NCBI GenBank assembly: GCA_003254905.1
Contig: QANU01108907.1
Coordinates: forward strand, 273,631-337,630
Length of the DNA stretch: 64,000 bases
Direction: 5' to 3'
Source: Nissolia schottii
Lineage: Eukaryota > Streptophyta > Magnoliopsida > Fabales > Fabaceae
The notes under the pieces are model-generated. The model worked only from the letters and a program-made list of their open reading frames with translations, ran no database searches and had not been told where the DNA came from. Shown piece by piece: positions 22,749 to 33,668 of this stretch; position 1 is the stretch's first letter, and each line of letters starts with the position of its first letter. Both the position numbers and the translations under genes were made by a program.

Positions 22749-25700
22749 ATGAAGCCTATCTTCTGTGGGAATTTTGAATATGACGCCCGGCAGTCTGAGC
22801 TGGAGCGCCTTTTTAGACGATACGGGAAGGTTGATAGGGTGGATATGAAATCTGGTGAGTTTTCTTTTTCTGTTTGTCTGCCTGTTTTTAAATTTCATTT
22901 CTGCATTCTAAGAGGGATGCCTTGGTCTTGCAATCTCTGTTCATTTTATTTGGGGACATTATGGACAGTGAGGTTGAACACGGACCAGACCTGTTGACTT
23001 TTAACTACTTAAATTGTTTACTTCTGGAACAGCAAGTTTTTTTTGAAACTCAATATCTGTAATTCTCAAATTAAGTAGATTTTTTCATTTTAGAACTGGC
23101 AGGACTCTTGTGAGGTTAATAGTTAATTTTTACACTGAGTTTTGCACCAGATTGATGCTTTGTTTGTTTCAGTCAACTGTAGTGGACAATTGAGGTTGTT
23201 GTTTCAATCAACTCTATTTAAATTAATATCCACACAACTAATTCTGTTATCAAAACGAAATTCCCTATCTTCATATCTGCTCCAGGGGATTTTCATGACA
23301 AGTTATAGGGGGACAGGGTGTGGGTTGAGAACTGTCCTGTTAACAAGAGTATTAGGATTTTCAGAATAATAAACTGGTCGATTTATAATTTAAGCATTCA
23401 GCTTCTGGGAACTGAAAACACTTGATATTAGATGTAACTGGATGGTTTATCATCCAGAATGTCAAGTTGTTGATGGGAATTGGAAATAAACATTGCATGC
23501 GTTGCACATTTGCAATTACACCTGTAAGACATCCAGCAGCAAAATAGCAGCATCAGAGACCATATCCGACATGACCGTATCCAACATTTGGCATCATAAC
23601 TTGTGGTTCAGCTGCTACATAGTATCTTCAGGATTAGTGATTCAGTTTCAAGAGTTGGACCTTGGTGTACAGCACCTTGTTGAGCATTTGTGGGGTGTTC
23701 AAGATATCTTTTACGTAAAAAAAATCATGTTTTTGAAGCATCGACCCCCATACTCAACATTTTCTTTGGCGCAGGAATATTTTGGCATATCCATTTACTT
23801 CCAAGCTAATGGATGGGCTTTTCAGAATTCCATTTCCTGCCCGTGATGCACCTTCTTCTTTTAGTGAAGAATCGTTCAATTTGATCTGCAATGGCACAGC
23901 CGTTCCACGTATTCCTCAGTCGTGTTTGCCTTTCAATTTCCATGCCTTTTGCCCAGCCTTCAATTTCAGACATCTTTTGAGGTTGACATATTGCCAACCT
24001 CACAGCAGAGGCAGCAGACTAGATGGAGAAGGCACTCACTTTCCATTGACCCACCACCATGAGTCCTACTCTTTTGGATTCTTGTTCTTGACACCAATTT
24101 GTTTATTACTCAAGGTCTGTTGCTAATTCTATTGGTCAAAGTAGTTTATAGAAATAAGGAGGTTTACCAAGTAGCTGAAGGGTCATTTGTCTTCATAAGA
24201 AGTGAAGTGTTCGTTGATTGGGCTAATTGACCAAATTTTTTCTCTTCATTTTTATTTTAATCCTTAACTGAGAAAACTTTGCTTGTTCTGTAGGATTTGC
24301 TTTTATCTATATGGAAGATGAAAGAGATGCTGAAGCTGCAATCCGTGCTCTTGACCGGGCTGAATTTGGTCGGAAGGGGCGCAGACTTCGTGTGGAATGG
24401 ACAAAGGTAACGCATGATTAGTCATTTTTATGAGAATGTTTATTTATTAAGTTGTTGCCCGCTGTTCTCATCATCATTGAACAATACTGTATTACAGCAT
24501 GAACGCGGGATTAGAAAGCCTGCTGTTTCAAGAAGATCTTCAGCTAATGGAAGGCCATCAAAGACCTTATTTGTAATTAATTTTGATACATACCATACCA
24601 GAACAAGGGACTTGGAGAGGCACTTTGAGCCTTATGGCAAGATAGTCAGCGTGAGGATCAGAAGGAATTTTGCTTTTGTTCAGTATGAGTCAGAGGATGA
24701 TGCTAGCAGAGCACTGGAAGCTACAAATATGAGGTAATTCAGTGTATTAGTAAATTTGTCAGAGTGCAAGCATCTTTGCTTTTCGTGAAGATTTTTTAAT
24801 TTTCTCTTGAAATCTATCATTGGCCTCTTATCATTACTTGGCTATTGTTAAGATTCGGTGCGATTGGGTTTATGGCTTGGTCTCTATTCATGTGTGTTAT
24901 GGTCACATGACATGTTATCATGATGGATGCTTTTTGTCATAAGTTCATGTCAATCTTACCTTCCCAGTATATTTTTGTAATTGACTTACTCCTGGAATGA
25001 TAATGTTTGATTCTTTTGAATGTTGATGTGCAGCAAGTTACTAGATCGAGTTATTTCAGTTGAATTTGCTGTTAAAGATGATGATGATAGGCGAGGTGGA
25101 TATAGCCCTGAGAGAGGCCATGACCGTCAACGTGATAGAAACCGTGATGGAAGGCGATCACCCAGTCCTTATCGTAGAGAAAGGGGTAGCCCTGATTATG
25201 GCCGTGGTGCCAGTCCTTATAAGAGGGAAAGGGGAAGCCCTGACTATGGCCATAACCGTAGTCGCAGCCGCAGCAGAACTCCCCCTCGAAGAGAGCAAGC
25301 TAGTCCTGCTTATGTGCGCCGAAGCTCTAGTCCATATAGAAGAGAGGGGGATGGTTCTGACCCTGCTCGTGACTCTAGCCGCAGTCCTTATCACAAAGAG
25401 CGAGTGAGAATTGACCGCAACATCTCTCCCTCCCATAGTCCTGTTGGAAGGGAGAGGAGTAGCCCTCAAAATGGCCGTGTTTCTAGCCGTAGTCCTTATG
25501 ATACCAAAAAGGCTAGCCCTGAAAATGGCCATGGCACCAGACCTAGTCCTAATGCAAAAGCTGACCCTAGCCCTTATAATGGTTATGAGGGAAGCCCAAA
25601 TACTATGCCTGAGCCCAGGGACAGTCCCAACTATGGTGGTCCTGAAAGTCCCATGAATGAAAGATATCGCAGGTCAGCAAACATATATTTGTTGCTTGGA

Positions 25701-25830
25701 GTTGGTTATTTTTGTATATTTTCTTGGCCTTTCGCTACATCCATTTGATATCTCAGTTGTTCCTTATTTTGGGTACCTTACTTATGTGTACTTTTGATAA
25801 TGCAGTCAGTCACCCGCTGCAGAAGAATGA
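22749..25830 (+). CDS. RS41-like: SR splicing factor with two RRMs, RS40/RS41 type
   Basis: Coding exons are 22749-22854, 24294-24406, 24498-24733, 25034-25672 and 25806-25830, all GT-AG, giving 372 residues. Arabidopsis RS40/RS41 are about 350-357. RRM1 covers about 1-73 (RNP2 IFCGNF at 4-9, RNP1 GFAFIYME at 36-43). RRM2 covers about 95-167 (RNP2 LFVINF at 97-102, RNP1 RNFAFVQY at 129-136). From 172 the protein is an Arg/Ser region with repeated [14 protein letters not shown] units, less RS-dense towards the end, finishing SQSPAAEE. Such proteins bind exonic RNA and select splice sites in nuclear speckles; the RS part is normally phosphorylated. The first coding intron (22855-24293, 1.44 kb) interrupts RRM1 between SG and FAF. 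In the plant RS subfamily this long intron is known for alternative splicing that creates premature stops, so autoregulation is likely but not shown here. Confidence 0.94.
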
Positions 25831-26285
25831 TCAAAGAAGAGTCTTGGATGACAAAGCCAGAAGGGCCAAAAGAGTGTTGTAATATTGGGTCATGGCAGGA
25901 CTAAATTTTAATTTCAGCAAATTGCTTTAGTGTAGTAGGGACCGGATAAAACTTCTGGAACTTAAGGTGTTGTGGCAACTTCTTGGTCTTTATTATTCAT
26001 TTAGATAGTTCATGTCAGCTTAATATTGTAGTAGAATCTTTGTTCACAGTCAAATAGTGGTACTATCTCTTTAATCAATGTTGGTCTACTTTGATGTTGC
26101 AAAATCGTTGTGCACACTTGAATCACTTGACGTGATTGAATGTGGTTTTTACATTGATCGTTAGTCAGTGTGTGCGTACATATAGCGTTGCAAATGTTAC
26201 AAAATCGATGTTGCACATTGGAGAAAAACGTGTATACGCCACACTAGCTTCTATTGATCACTTCCATGGGTTGGTTTTCAATGAT
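25831..26285 (+). other. 3' UTR and downstream flank of the SR gene
   Basis: No coding signal. The minus ORF at 26010-26216 is a shadow without a domain. The mRNA end cannot be fixed. Confidence 0.5.
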
Positions 26286-26345
26286 GACTAGATTTTATAC
26301 CCGTGCGATGCGCGGCGGGTATATAAAATTTGCTAATACATAGAC
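26286..26345 (+). mobile_element. Helitron-like 5' end
   Basis: The tract CTAGATTTTATACCCGTGCG followed by ATGCGCGGCGGGTAT matches the wording common at or near 5' ends of plant Helitrons (CTAGATTTTNACCCGYGCGAT then a GC palindrome). The exact TC terminus is not clear. It may belong with one of the Helitron-like 3' ends at 28395, 29030 or 31549. Confidence 0.5.
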
Positions 26346-26886
26346 ATGTAAATTGTTGTACTATTTAGTACTAATTATTTTAATACTGTTATAAAAAAAC
26401 TTAATATTATTAATAAATAGATCACAACATGAATTAAAATGACAATTATATTACCTAATGAAGTTTACATATTGAAGTATTAATATATAAGCTTACTATT
26501 ACAGTAGCAGATAGATAAACATAAGTTATATATATGAAAGTTATAGCTAACAACAATTCATGAATTTTTGTGCATATACAATGACTTGCAAGCTTCATTG
26601 TAACTAAGTAGTTTTGGGTTAAATCTTTCACAGTCACAAGCTTGATCTGAGTTGGAAAAAAAAAAAAACATAAATATCATTTTAATAAATCGTAACTATA
26701 AATGAACACGTACAATTATTGATGAAGTATTATGGTAAATTTAGATCAAAATTAAACCTTGATGATCTTATATATTTGTAGATGTTGTGTCAGATATTTT
26801 CCTGTATTTAATAATCCATAATATAATAAAGTTTTATTTAAAAGTTAATAAAAAATTGTGCAAATATTAACTTAACTAAAACCATG
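26346..26886. other. AT-rich interior of the Helitron-like region
   Basis: Nothing coding recognised. Confidence 0.4.
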
Positions 26887-27262
26887 TTACCTATCAAGTT
26901 GTTGATGCAATTCAACATTAGCTGGATCATCTTCTTGTTGAACAATAGACTGTTGCTCATAGAACAGATCCTCGCGTGGAAGATTGTGAAAGTTTTCAAA
27001 ATGTTGATAGGTATCAAAGGATAAAATAAAAGCCATGTTCTTAGATATTTCTCGTCTATATTGTATCTTGTATTGCATTTTATCTTTAGGAATTATATGA
27101 AAAATTCCCCTACCAGTATAATATAACTCAATTAACAGCAATTGTTGAACATGGCCTTATCCTAAATGGAAAGCAGTTGTCCTTGTCATCTATGTCATAT
27201 ACAACATCTCGGCATCTTCTCCCATAATTTTGTATGAAACTAAGAGGGATTTCTCCTACATT
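26887..27262 (-). pseudogene. Unassigned coding remnant, possibly a Helitron passenger
   Basis: On the minus strand an exon-like segment follows an ATGTAG acceptor at about 27255. It reads GEIPLSFIQNYGRRCRDVVY and then DIDDKDNCFPFRI before a stop. A second frame continues as ELYYTGRGIFHIIPKDKMQY and on to the stop at 26887. The frame switch suggests a broken gene. The first part faintly recalls a B3-type fold (xPxxFxxxYG), but this is weak and no function is claimed. Confidence 0.22.
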
Positions 27263-28136
27263 CTATACAATTCCAAACAGAATTAATTAATAAATATATT
27301 TTTACACCACATATAGCTAATATCATAATATGATAACTCAATTTAAAGTTACAATAATATACAATTTATAATATATTTACAAATTTAACAGACATCTATA
27401 TAGATATCATCAATTGTCAAACATATTAAGAGACATCAACATAGATGGCATGTAAACTTCAACAAATTTTATTGTGGAAGCATGTAACATGCAACAATAA
27501 GTCCATTATTTGTGTGTAGTTTGCCATGTGAATTGTAACTAATTATTTATATATGAGCTATTTTAAATAAATCAATGACATACCCTATTAGCTTGGATAG
27601 TTACAAACAGGTGTCGGTCTTCACTTTATCTCCAAATAGCTCTGGTTGATGCAAACATTTTTTAATAGCGTAATAACATGTTCGTTACGAAGAAAGAAAC
27701 TGAGCGAGATAGAGAGAGAGAAAAAAAAGGAATCTCAGAGAAAGAGTGAGACTCACAAATTTTGTTCCATTGTCTGGGTATTGGAATTTTGAATTTGAAT
27801 CTCAAATCTAAAATTCAAATTTGAAATAATTATTGTTGATTTATAGAGTGTTTTCAATTGATTTATTGCTAACAGATATGGGCTATGATTGCAGGCTTTG
27901 GGTTTTTTTTTTTTATATTTTTTATGTTGACTTTAGTTTGGACGGGAAAAGAACTCGTATAAACCATGATATTGTGTATTGTGTAAGTGTACAAAAATGT
28001 TTATATTGTTTAATGTCATTTTTTATTTTGAAAAACCAAAAAGACATTGACATGCTGATCTGCGTTGTCAATCAATTCGGCATTTACTATTGAAGATTGA
28101 TTACCGATGGCATAAATGGGGACCAGTGTACAGCTT
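27263..28136. other. AT-rich, unassigned
   Basis: No gene or clear repeat recognised. A plus ORF at 27833-28093 lacks any known domain. Confidence 0.4.
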
Positions 28137-28395
28137 CTAATATAACATGCACGTGTTGGATAAATGGAAGACGCACTTGGGTGGGGGGAAAAATGGCAGG
28201 AGAAGGTGGCACGTGTACAAAATTGGGAGTGATATTTTGTGTGCAGGAGAATGCTTCACATCAATTAAGCTTCCGTGGAGTGCATAATTTGGACGGAAAA
28301 ATGGATAATGTAGTGATGACACGTGTCCAAAAAAGTGTGGGCCCACGGTGAGAGTTCCCAGATAAGATGTATTAGATAAGATATAGAATATATAT
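28137..28395 (+). repeat. Helitron-like 3' end, copy 1
   Basis: Carries GACACGTGTCC, then GTGTGGGCCCACGGTGAGAG, TTCCCAG and a final AT-rich ATATATATAG. The wording is shared with 28880-29033 and 31435-31549. A CTAG/CTRR-like terminus would be expected; TATAG is the nearest candidate. Confidence 0.5.
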
Positions 28396-28879
28396 AGATT
28401 CACACCAGTTTGCCATGTGTCAATATATCAAAAGTTTTTTTCCTGCCCAAATGAAAATACTTGTGAATGGTAGATGGACTTCTAACTGAAACTGTGATGC
28501 AATGGCGCTAACGTGCTTCGAGGGAAACTGCTTTTCTGCCTGTATGTTTTGCTGTTGCAGTGATTTCTAACATTATAGTACCGTGATAGGATGTAAAGGA
28601 TTTACAACTCATTTGACTTTTGCAAAAAAATCCCCTAAATTTAGGAAAAGTTAGATATGATTTCTCTGCAAAACTTTTTACATTGTATAAACTATTCAAT
28701 ACAATTTCCAAGAGAAGCCACAACAGGGATTTCATAATGAGTCCTACGATCCTATCAGGCTAACTGGCGCGAAATTCTTATGCTCCACCACTTTTGAATT
28801 TTGAACACTAAAATAAATACAATATAATAAAAGTATTTAAAAGACTTGATAGTTATTCAATATAATGAAGCAGATGTAA

Positions 28880-29033
28880 GCAACCATAGAGAAAACGCAC
28901 GTGAGAGGGAGGTGGAGCAAGCATTTGGGTGGGAAAAATTTTTACTACGGTGCAACACGTGTCTGAAAAATGTGTGGGGCCGTGGTGAGACTTCCCATCT
29001 ATTATTATATATATATATATATATATATANTAG
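28880..29033 (+). repeat. Helitron-like 3' end, copy 2, with N in its TA tail
   Basis: It has GCACGTGAGAGGGAGGTGGA, AACACGTGTCTG and GTGTGGGGCCGTGGTGAGAC. TTCCCATCTATTATATATA then runs into a TA repeat with a single N at 29030. It is homologous to copies 1 and 3. Confidence 0.5.
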
Positions 29034-29376
29034 GTAAGTATTCAATCAACAACAGCTGAATTTATTTTCTATTACATATTTATTCATTTTCAAAATATAC
29101 TGAATTTATTTTCTATTACATATTTATTGTTAAATCAGCAATTTCAACCCAAAAAGTTGTTTCAATAAAAAAAGATATAGCAAAGCTGCTAGTGGTGTTG
29201 CAGACAGAAAAATGATGTGAAATTAAAGGGTTTTAACTTGAAATTACCGTGTGCTTCAATCACCTTTATCAAAAAGTACTGCACTAAATTGTTATATTTT
29301 AAATTCATTTGGCACATGTCTTTAGATAATGTCTCATCAAATGGATAAATACAATGCATATAGCCCGGTACTACAT

Positions 29377-29768
29377 TGGTAGTAGTTTTATGTATTTTAG
29401 TCATATAGCTACGGTCTTATACCTAATTTTCGCAAACTTGTAACTATTGCTTGGTGATGAGGACATGTGCACTACCAATACCTGCAAACATATGGAGAAT
29501 ATGGAAATCTGTCATCATAAAGTTCACTCATTTGCACTCTAGTCACCTACACCCCTAGGTAATAGCATCTANTGGTAGTAGTTTTATGTATTTTTAGTCA
29601 TATAGCTATGGTTTTATACCTAATTTTCGCAGACGTGTAACTATTGCTTGGTGATGAGGACATGTGCACTACCAATACCTGCAAACATATGGAGAATATG
29701 GAAATCTGTCATCATAAAGTTAACTCATTTGCACTCTAGTCACCTACACCCCTAGGTAATAGCATCTA
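29377..29768. repeat. 195-bp direct duplication joined by a single N
   Basis: Copy 1 is 29377-29571 and copy 2 is 29573-29768, differing at only a handful of positions. The N at 29572 sits exactly at the boundary. This is more like two overlapping contig ends that were not merged (or two haplotypes) than a biological repeat. Confidence 0.85.
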
Positions 29769-31434
29769 CACTTGATTGCACTCTAGTCACCTACGCTCCT
29801 AAGTAAAGTTTTCTCATGCTTTAAGAAAAGTTTAGGACAGAAACAATCTCCGTGTCTGCAAATAAAATTAGAAAAGGACCTAAGTTTAGATAGGTATGGT
29901 TTAGTCTTGTCTAATAAATATCAATTTACAACTCAAACAAGAACTATTCAATACGTTTGACCAATAACATATATTTGTAGTATCCTTTTTCTTCAAAAGT
30001 AGTATCTTCCTTTAAATTTGTTAAAAAGTACCTTACCTTTTCATTGTAGAGTTGTCTAAGTCTACACTACTACTGTCACCAACTACTTCTAAGTACCAAT
30101 ACAGATGTAGACTTCATGTGCATTAGTCCCGAATTTTGTTTCCCATTTTTAAAGTTTGTCCTGTTTTTATTTTTCAAATTTCTAATACTTTTAAGACTAT
30201 AATTTAAAGGGGAGAGTAAAATCAATCACGAAGAGACATGGTAAGCAAGAAAAATTACAAATGTGAGTCCAACAACCTAATTAGTCAAAGTTTATAAAGC
30301 TTCTATATAGTCTTATTGAAAGTCCAAATGCAACTGAGAGAACTTACAAATTCTTACAGTTATGGTTTGCTACAAAAATACTTATAAACTGTTTATATTG
30401 TTTTGCAATGGGAAGCAAAATATAATATTATTTACAAACACCAGTTTTCCTTCTTTGATTTTCATACTTAAAATTTCAAAGAAAAAGAATAGCTATATTT
30501 GGGAATAGATGCCCTTGTCACCGAAATGATAGATACCTTTAATCAATTTTCATTGCTCATTGAAAATGTATATCACACGTATCCACCATTTTACACATCT
30601 TATGAAAGCTTTTTTTTCCAAAACGTCAATCAATCCTCAATCAGTCGTGCTATTGCATTGTAGCTTGGGGCTAAGAGCAAAACATCTATCTATAGTTGTA
30701 GTTAACACGTTCTAGTTATTATCCGGAAGGCAATACTTATCTAAAATTTTTCACTAACTGGATTGTTGATATACTATAAAGAATAGAGCTACAATTAGTA
30801 AGTACATGTTAAGGAAGGATAACTGGAAACTGATTAAAGGTATCAATTGTGAAAAATTGTTTAATTATGTACTTGGAGATGTTACACCTGATTAAAGGTA
30901 TCAAATGTTTAATTTTGTGTTATTAACTTGGAGTGCGTAAAACTATTCACCTTTCATTAATACTAAATAATTTCATTTGCAAGTAGTTTAAATACAGGTA
31001 GACTGAGATCAACCTACGATATTAAAGAGGGTCAAACAATTTATGATCACAAATATTATAAGTTAAATATATATCTGTTATCAAGTTAATAACACAGATA
31101 ATATAAAGATAGTCAACTCCAAGGCCATATGAACATGTAGTAATCAGCCTTTTACACGTAGAACAGTTCAACACTAGCATTTGTGATCAGTTCGACAAAT
31201 TTTTAGCACAGTTGCGTGAAAAAAAGTACATAGTAAACTTCATCAACAAACCCCTTGATGGAAGAAGGACATTTTTTACAGATTACTTAATGTTTGGGTA
31301 AAAAATGAGCCACACAACAATGTATGCCATATGTATAATACAAAGATGGTTCAAATACAAATTTTAATATAAATACAAAGCCGTAACATCAGTAGAACTA
31401 TGTACAACATACAGATTTGTATAGCTTCTGTATG
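29769..31434. other. AT-rich interval, no gene
   Basis: No coding region or strong repeat recognised. It may be Helitron interior. Confidence 0.4.
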
Positions 31435-31549
31435 GTGCACGTGAGGGCCATGTGAGCAAGGTTTGGGCAGAAAAAAAATGCATTTCTGATTGACACGTGT
31501 CCAAGAGGGATGTGGGGGCCTACATGGGAATTCCCAGCTTCTATTATAT
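31435..31549 (+). repeat. Helitron-like 3' end, copy 3
   Basis: Contains GGTGCACGTGAGGGCCATGT, TTGACACGTGTCCAAGAGGG, ATGTGGGGGCCTACATGGGA and TTCCCAGCTTCTATTATATG. It aligns with copies 1 and 2. Confidence 0.5.
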
Positions 31550-31672
31550 GTTGGGGGTCTTTATCACTAAAAATCTTAAAACAAAATAAGAAAAATACTA
31601 CTCTGTTGATTTTCTAAGCCGACAAAGAAGTCTTTCTGTTATGCCTTTTCCTTTGATTCTTTCCTGTGATTA

Positions 31673-31831
31673 TGGTGTGCTCCAAAGCTGCCGTCTACAA
31701 TTGTTCCAATTGCAAATTGTCGATTTACAAGGCGATTCCTACCACATACGCCGATAAGAAGTATGTGTTTAGGGTTAAACTAGAGTTTTCAAACGAGCTT
31801 ACCACACTTGCAGAGTGTTACCAAATGTAAG
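31673..31831 (+). pseudogene. Small ORF with a CxxC knuckle, possible RPA-like remnant
   Basis: A 52-codon ORF reads YNCSNCKLSIYKAIPTTYAD and then KKYVFRVKLEF. The order CxxC, about 20 residues, then an FRVKLEF strand recalls the zinc-ribbon/OB part of RPA1-like proteins that plant Helitrons often carry. It has one CxxC pair and no extended domain. A typical 3' end of such an element lies 120 bp upstream. Assignment is tentative. Confidence 0.28.
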
Positions 31832-32205
31832 TGTGACAGTTTCTTCCTATGCTATCAGTGACATACTTTGTCAGCTTTGCTCCGATGAGCGTTGCCTCCT
31901 GCTCCCGTGTTTGGCTTTACCCACACTTTACTCTCTTCTTTTCTTTTTTTGCCTGCCCCTTTTTGCTATAATTCAAATATTAGCGGAAGAGAGTTCAGCA
32001 CCTGACGGAAAGTAAATGACATGCATTTTATATTTAAGAAAAAGATTCACTAAAAAAATTAAGACGTGCAAAGTAGTTTGCTTTTCTTTCTTTACTTTAA
32101 AAATCTGAAAGAATGAATGAAAGTCGATCAGCTGGAAGCTGTAAATAGAATATCTACGTGCATGAATATTAATGTTTGAATGTGTCATTACTTTCATTTC
32201 TTCTT
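31832..32205. other. Intergenic, AT-rich
   Basis: No gene recognised. Confidence 0.4.
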
Positions 32206-32315
32206 AATCTAATATCACTAGGACACAAATGTTTGCAATGTCACTCAATTAATTAACTGTATCTAGATTTGCAATTGCAAACATTGGTGATGCAAGTAGC
32301 TAGTGATATTAGATT
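32206..32315. repeat. 110-bp imperfect hairpin, miRNA-precursor-like
   Basis: Outer arms AATCTAATATCACTAG and CTAGTGATATTAGATT pair perfectly over 16 bp. A second stem pairs AATGTTTGCAAT with ATTGCAAACATT. The interval between the stems is bulged and the terminal loop is about 35 nt. It could be a tiny MITE or a small-RNA precursor. No known mature miRNA was recognised. Confidence 0.55.
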
Positions 32316-33488
32316 GAAATAGATGTAGGCGAATAAACAAGTTGGAATCATCTAAGACACAAAATCGTTTAACGATCAAGTGGGAATGGCTTTTCCTCAT
32401 AAGCCAAAAGAAGACAGAAAAAGTGGCATGAGAAATGGCTTTAATAAATATGACAAAGTCAACAAAGGAATTTAACGATCTTTGTTCTTATAAGTTCTTA
32501 GTAAAGCAAACGATGCAAGCTAAACGCGATGGTATAATTAAAGGCGTAAAACGATAGCGATTAGACTGAAGGAAATCTTTGATAACATCCCCTAATCTTC
32601 GACGTATGAAATTTGTGACATAGAGATTCTAGCTACTTCAAAAGACTAGAGTGTAAAAAACCTTGTAATGGTAATGATCTCAAATCTTTCGTTAAGCTTA
32701 TCGTCTCGTCTTCCTAGGAAAACATTTGATTCTTCTCAATGTTATCCCTAAATTTTCAACGTTTAACACTATGGATATGAAAAGATTTTATGGTTCTAAC
32801 ACGTGGTAAAAAGAAAGAAGACTCGTTGCTTTTTGACTACATGGCCTAATTTAGAACACCAATTAATTTGTATATGCGAAGCCAAGTTGCTGGAGGCTTG
32901 AATGAAAAAGCATGTTAAAGGATAATTATAGATAACATATACATGGATCTTAATTATATACAAGTTGTATATAATTGATGGCTTAGGCTGATGGAGTTAA
33001 GATTTTCATACAAGAACCAAGATTCTTGACATTATTCTAATAAGTTTTTATTTTTTATTTTTGTTTTTAAAGTTCTATCATGTTTTTCAATTTCTCAAAA
33101 AGCAACTACTTATCTAGAAGAGAGATCTTAAGCCTTTTTAGTTTTAGGATGATATTGACTTTATTGGTGAAAATGAATTGGATAGGCTATATTGCTCGTA
33201 GGAAAGTTGGTTGAGTGATAGACGAACTCGTTCCATTTTTTAAAGGGTCTTGGGTTCAAAATTTAGGGAGGAAGAAACTTGTGTCAAGAAGGGCAATGGC
33301 ATTACCTGGAACTAAGGTAGTCGATTTCACTAATAGTAGAGTCTAAACACCAGTGTAAGGAACAAGAAATAATAAGTCATCCATTAATTTGCGTTAATTT
33401 GTTTCATCCTATAAAGTGATTAAAAAAATGATTCGCTTAATGAAGTTAATTGAAAACTTATTTAAAAAAAATTAAAAATAGTATTATT
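32316..33488. other. Intergenic, no gene recognised
   Basis: No supported ORF, repeat or RNA gene. Confidence 0.5.
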
Positions 33489-33668
33489 GGAGTAATGTTT
33501 AGAACTCCTAATTCATCCTTCTAAATTTTCTCCTATTATTAAATGAGATAAAAAAAAGTAGATACATTGAATGTTTTAAAATTTTAAAAAAAATATACAA
33601 TTTTACCTCATTTAATAATTAAGAGAAAGTTTTAAAAAAATGAGTTAGAACTCCTCATAAGTACTGCT
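33489..33668. mobile_element. Short MITE with inverted ends
   Basis: The left part AGAACTCCTAATTCAT, then CTATTATTAAATGAGATAAA, pairs with the right part TTTTACCTCATTTAATAATT, then ATGAGTTAGAACTCCT. The element is about 180 bp and non-coding. The outer ends (GAGTAATG and AGTACTGCTC) pair only partly, so the limits are approximate. Confidence 0.55.

Noticed and set aside
25060..25656. Alternate-frame ORFs over the RS domain of the SR gene
   Set aside because: They result from repetitive RS codons; the correct frame follows from RRM2 through a phase-consistent junction.
28300..28345. CACGTG palindromes as a G-box promoter of a nearby gene
   Set aside because: They recur in three homologous repeat copies and no gene starts nearby, so they are better explained as part of the repeat.
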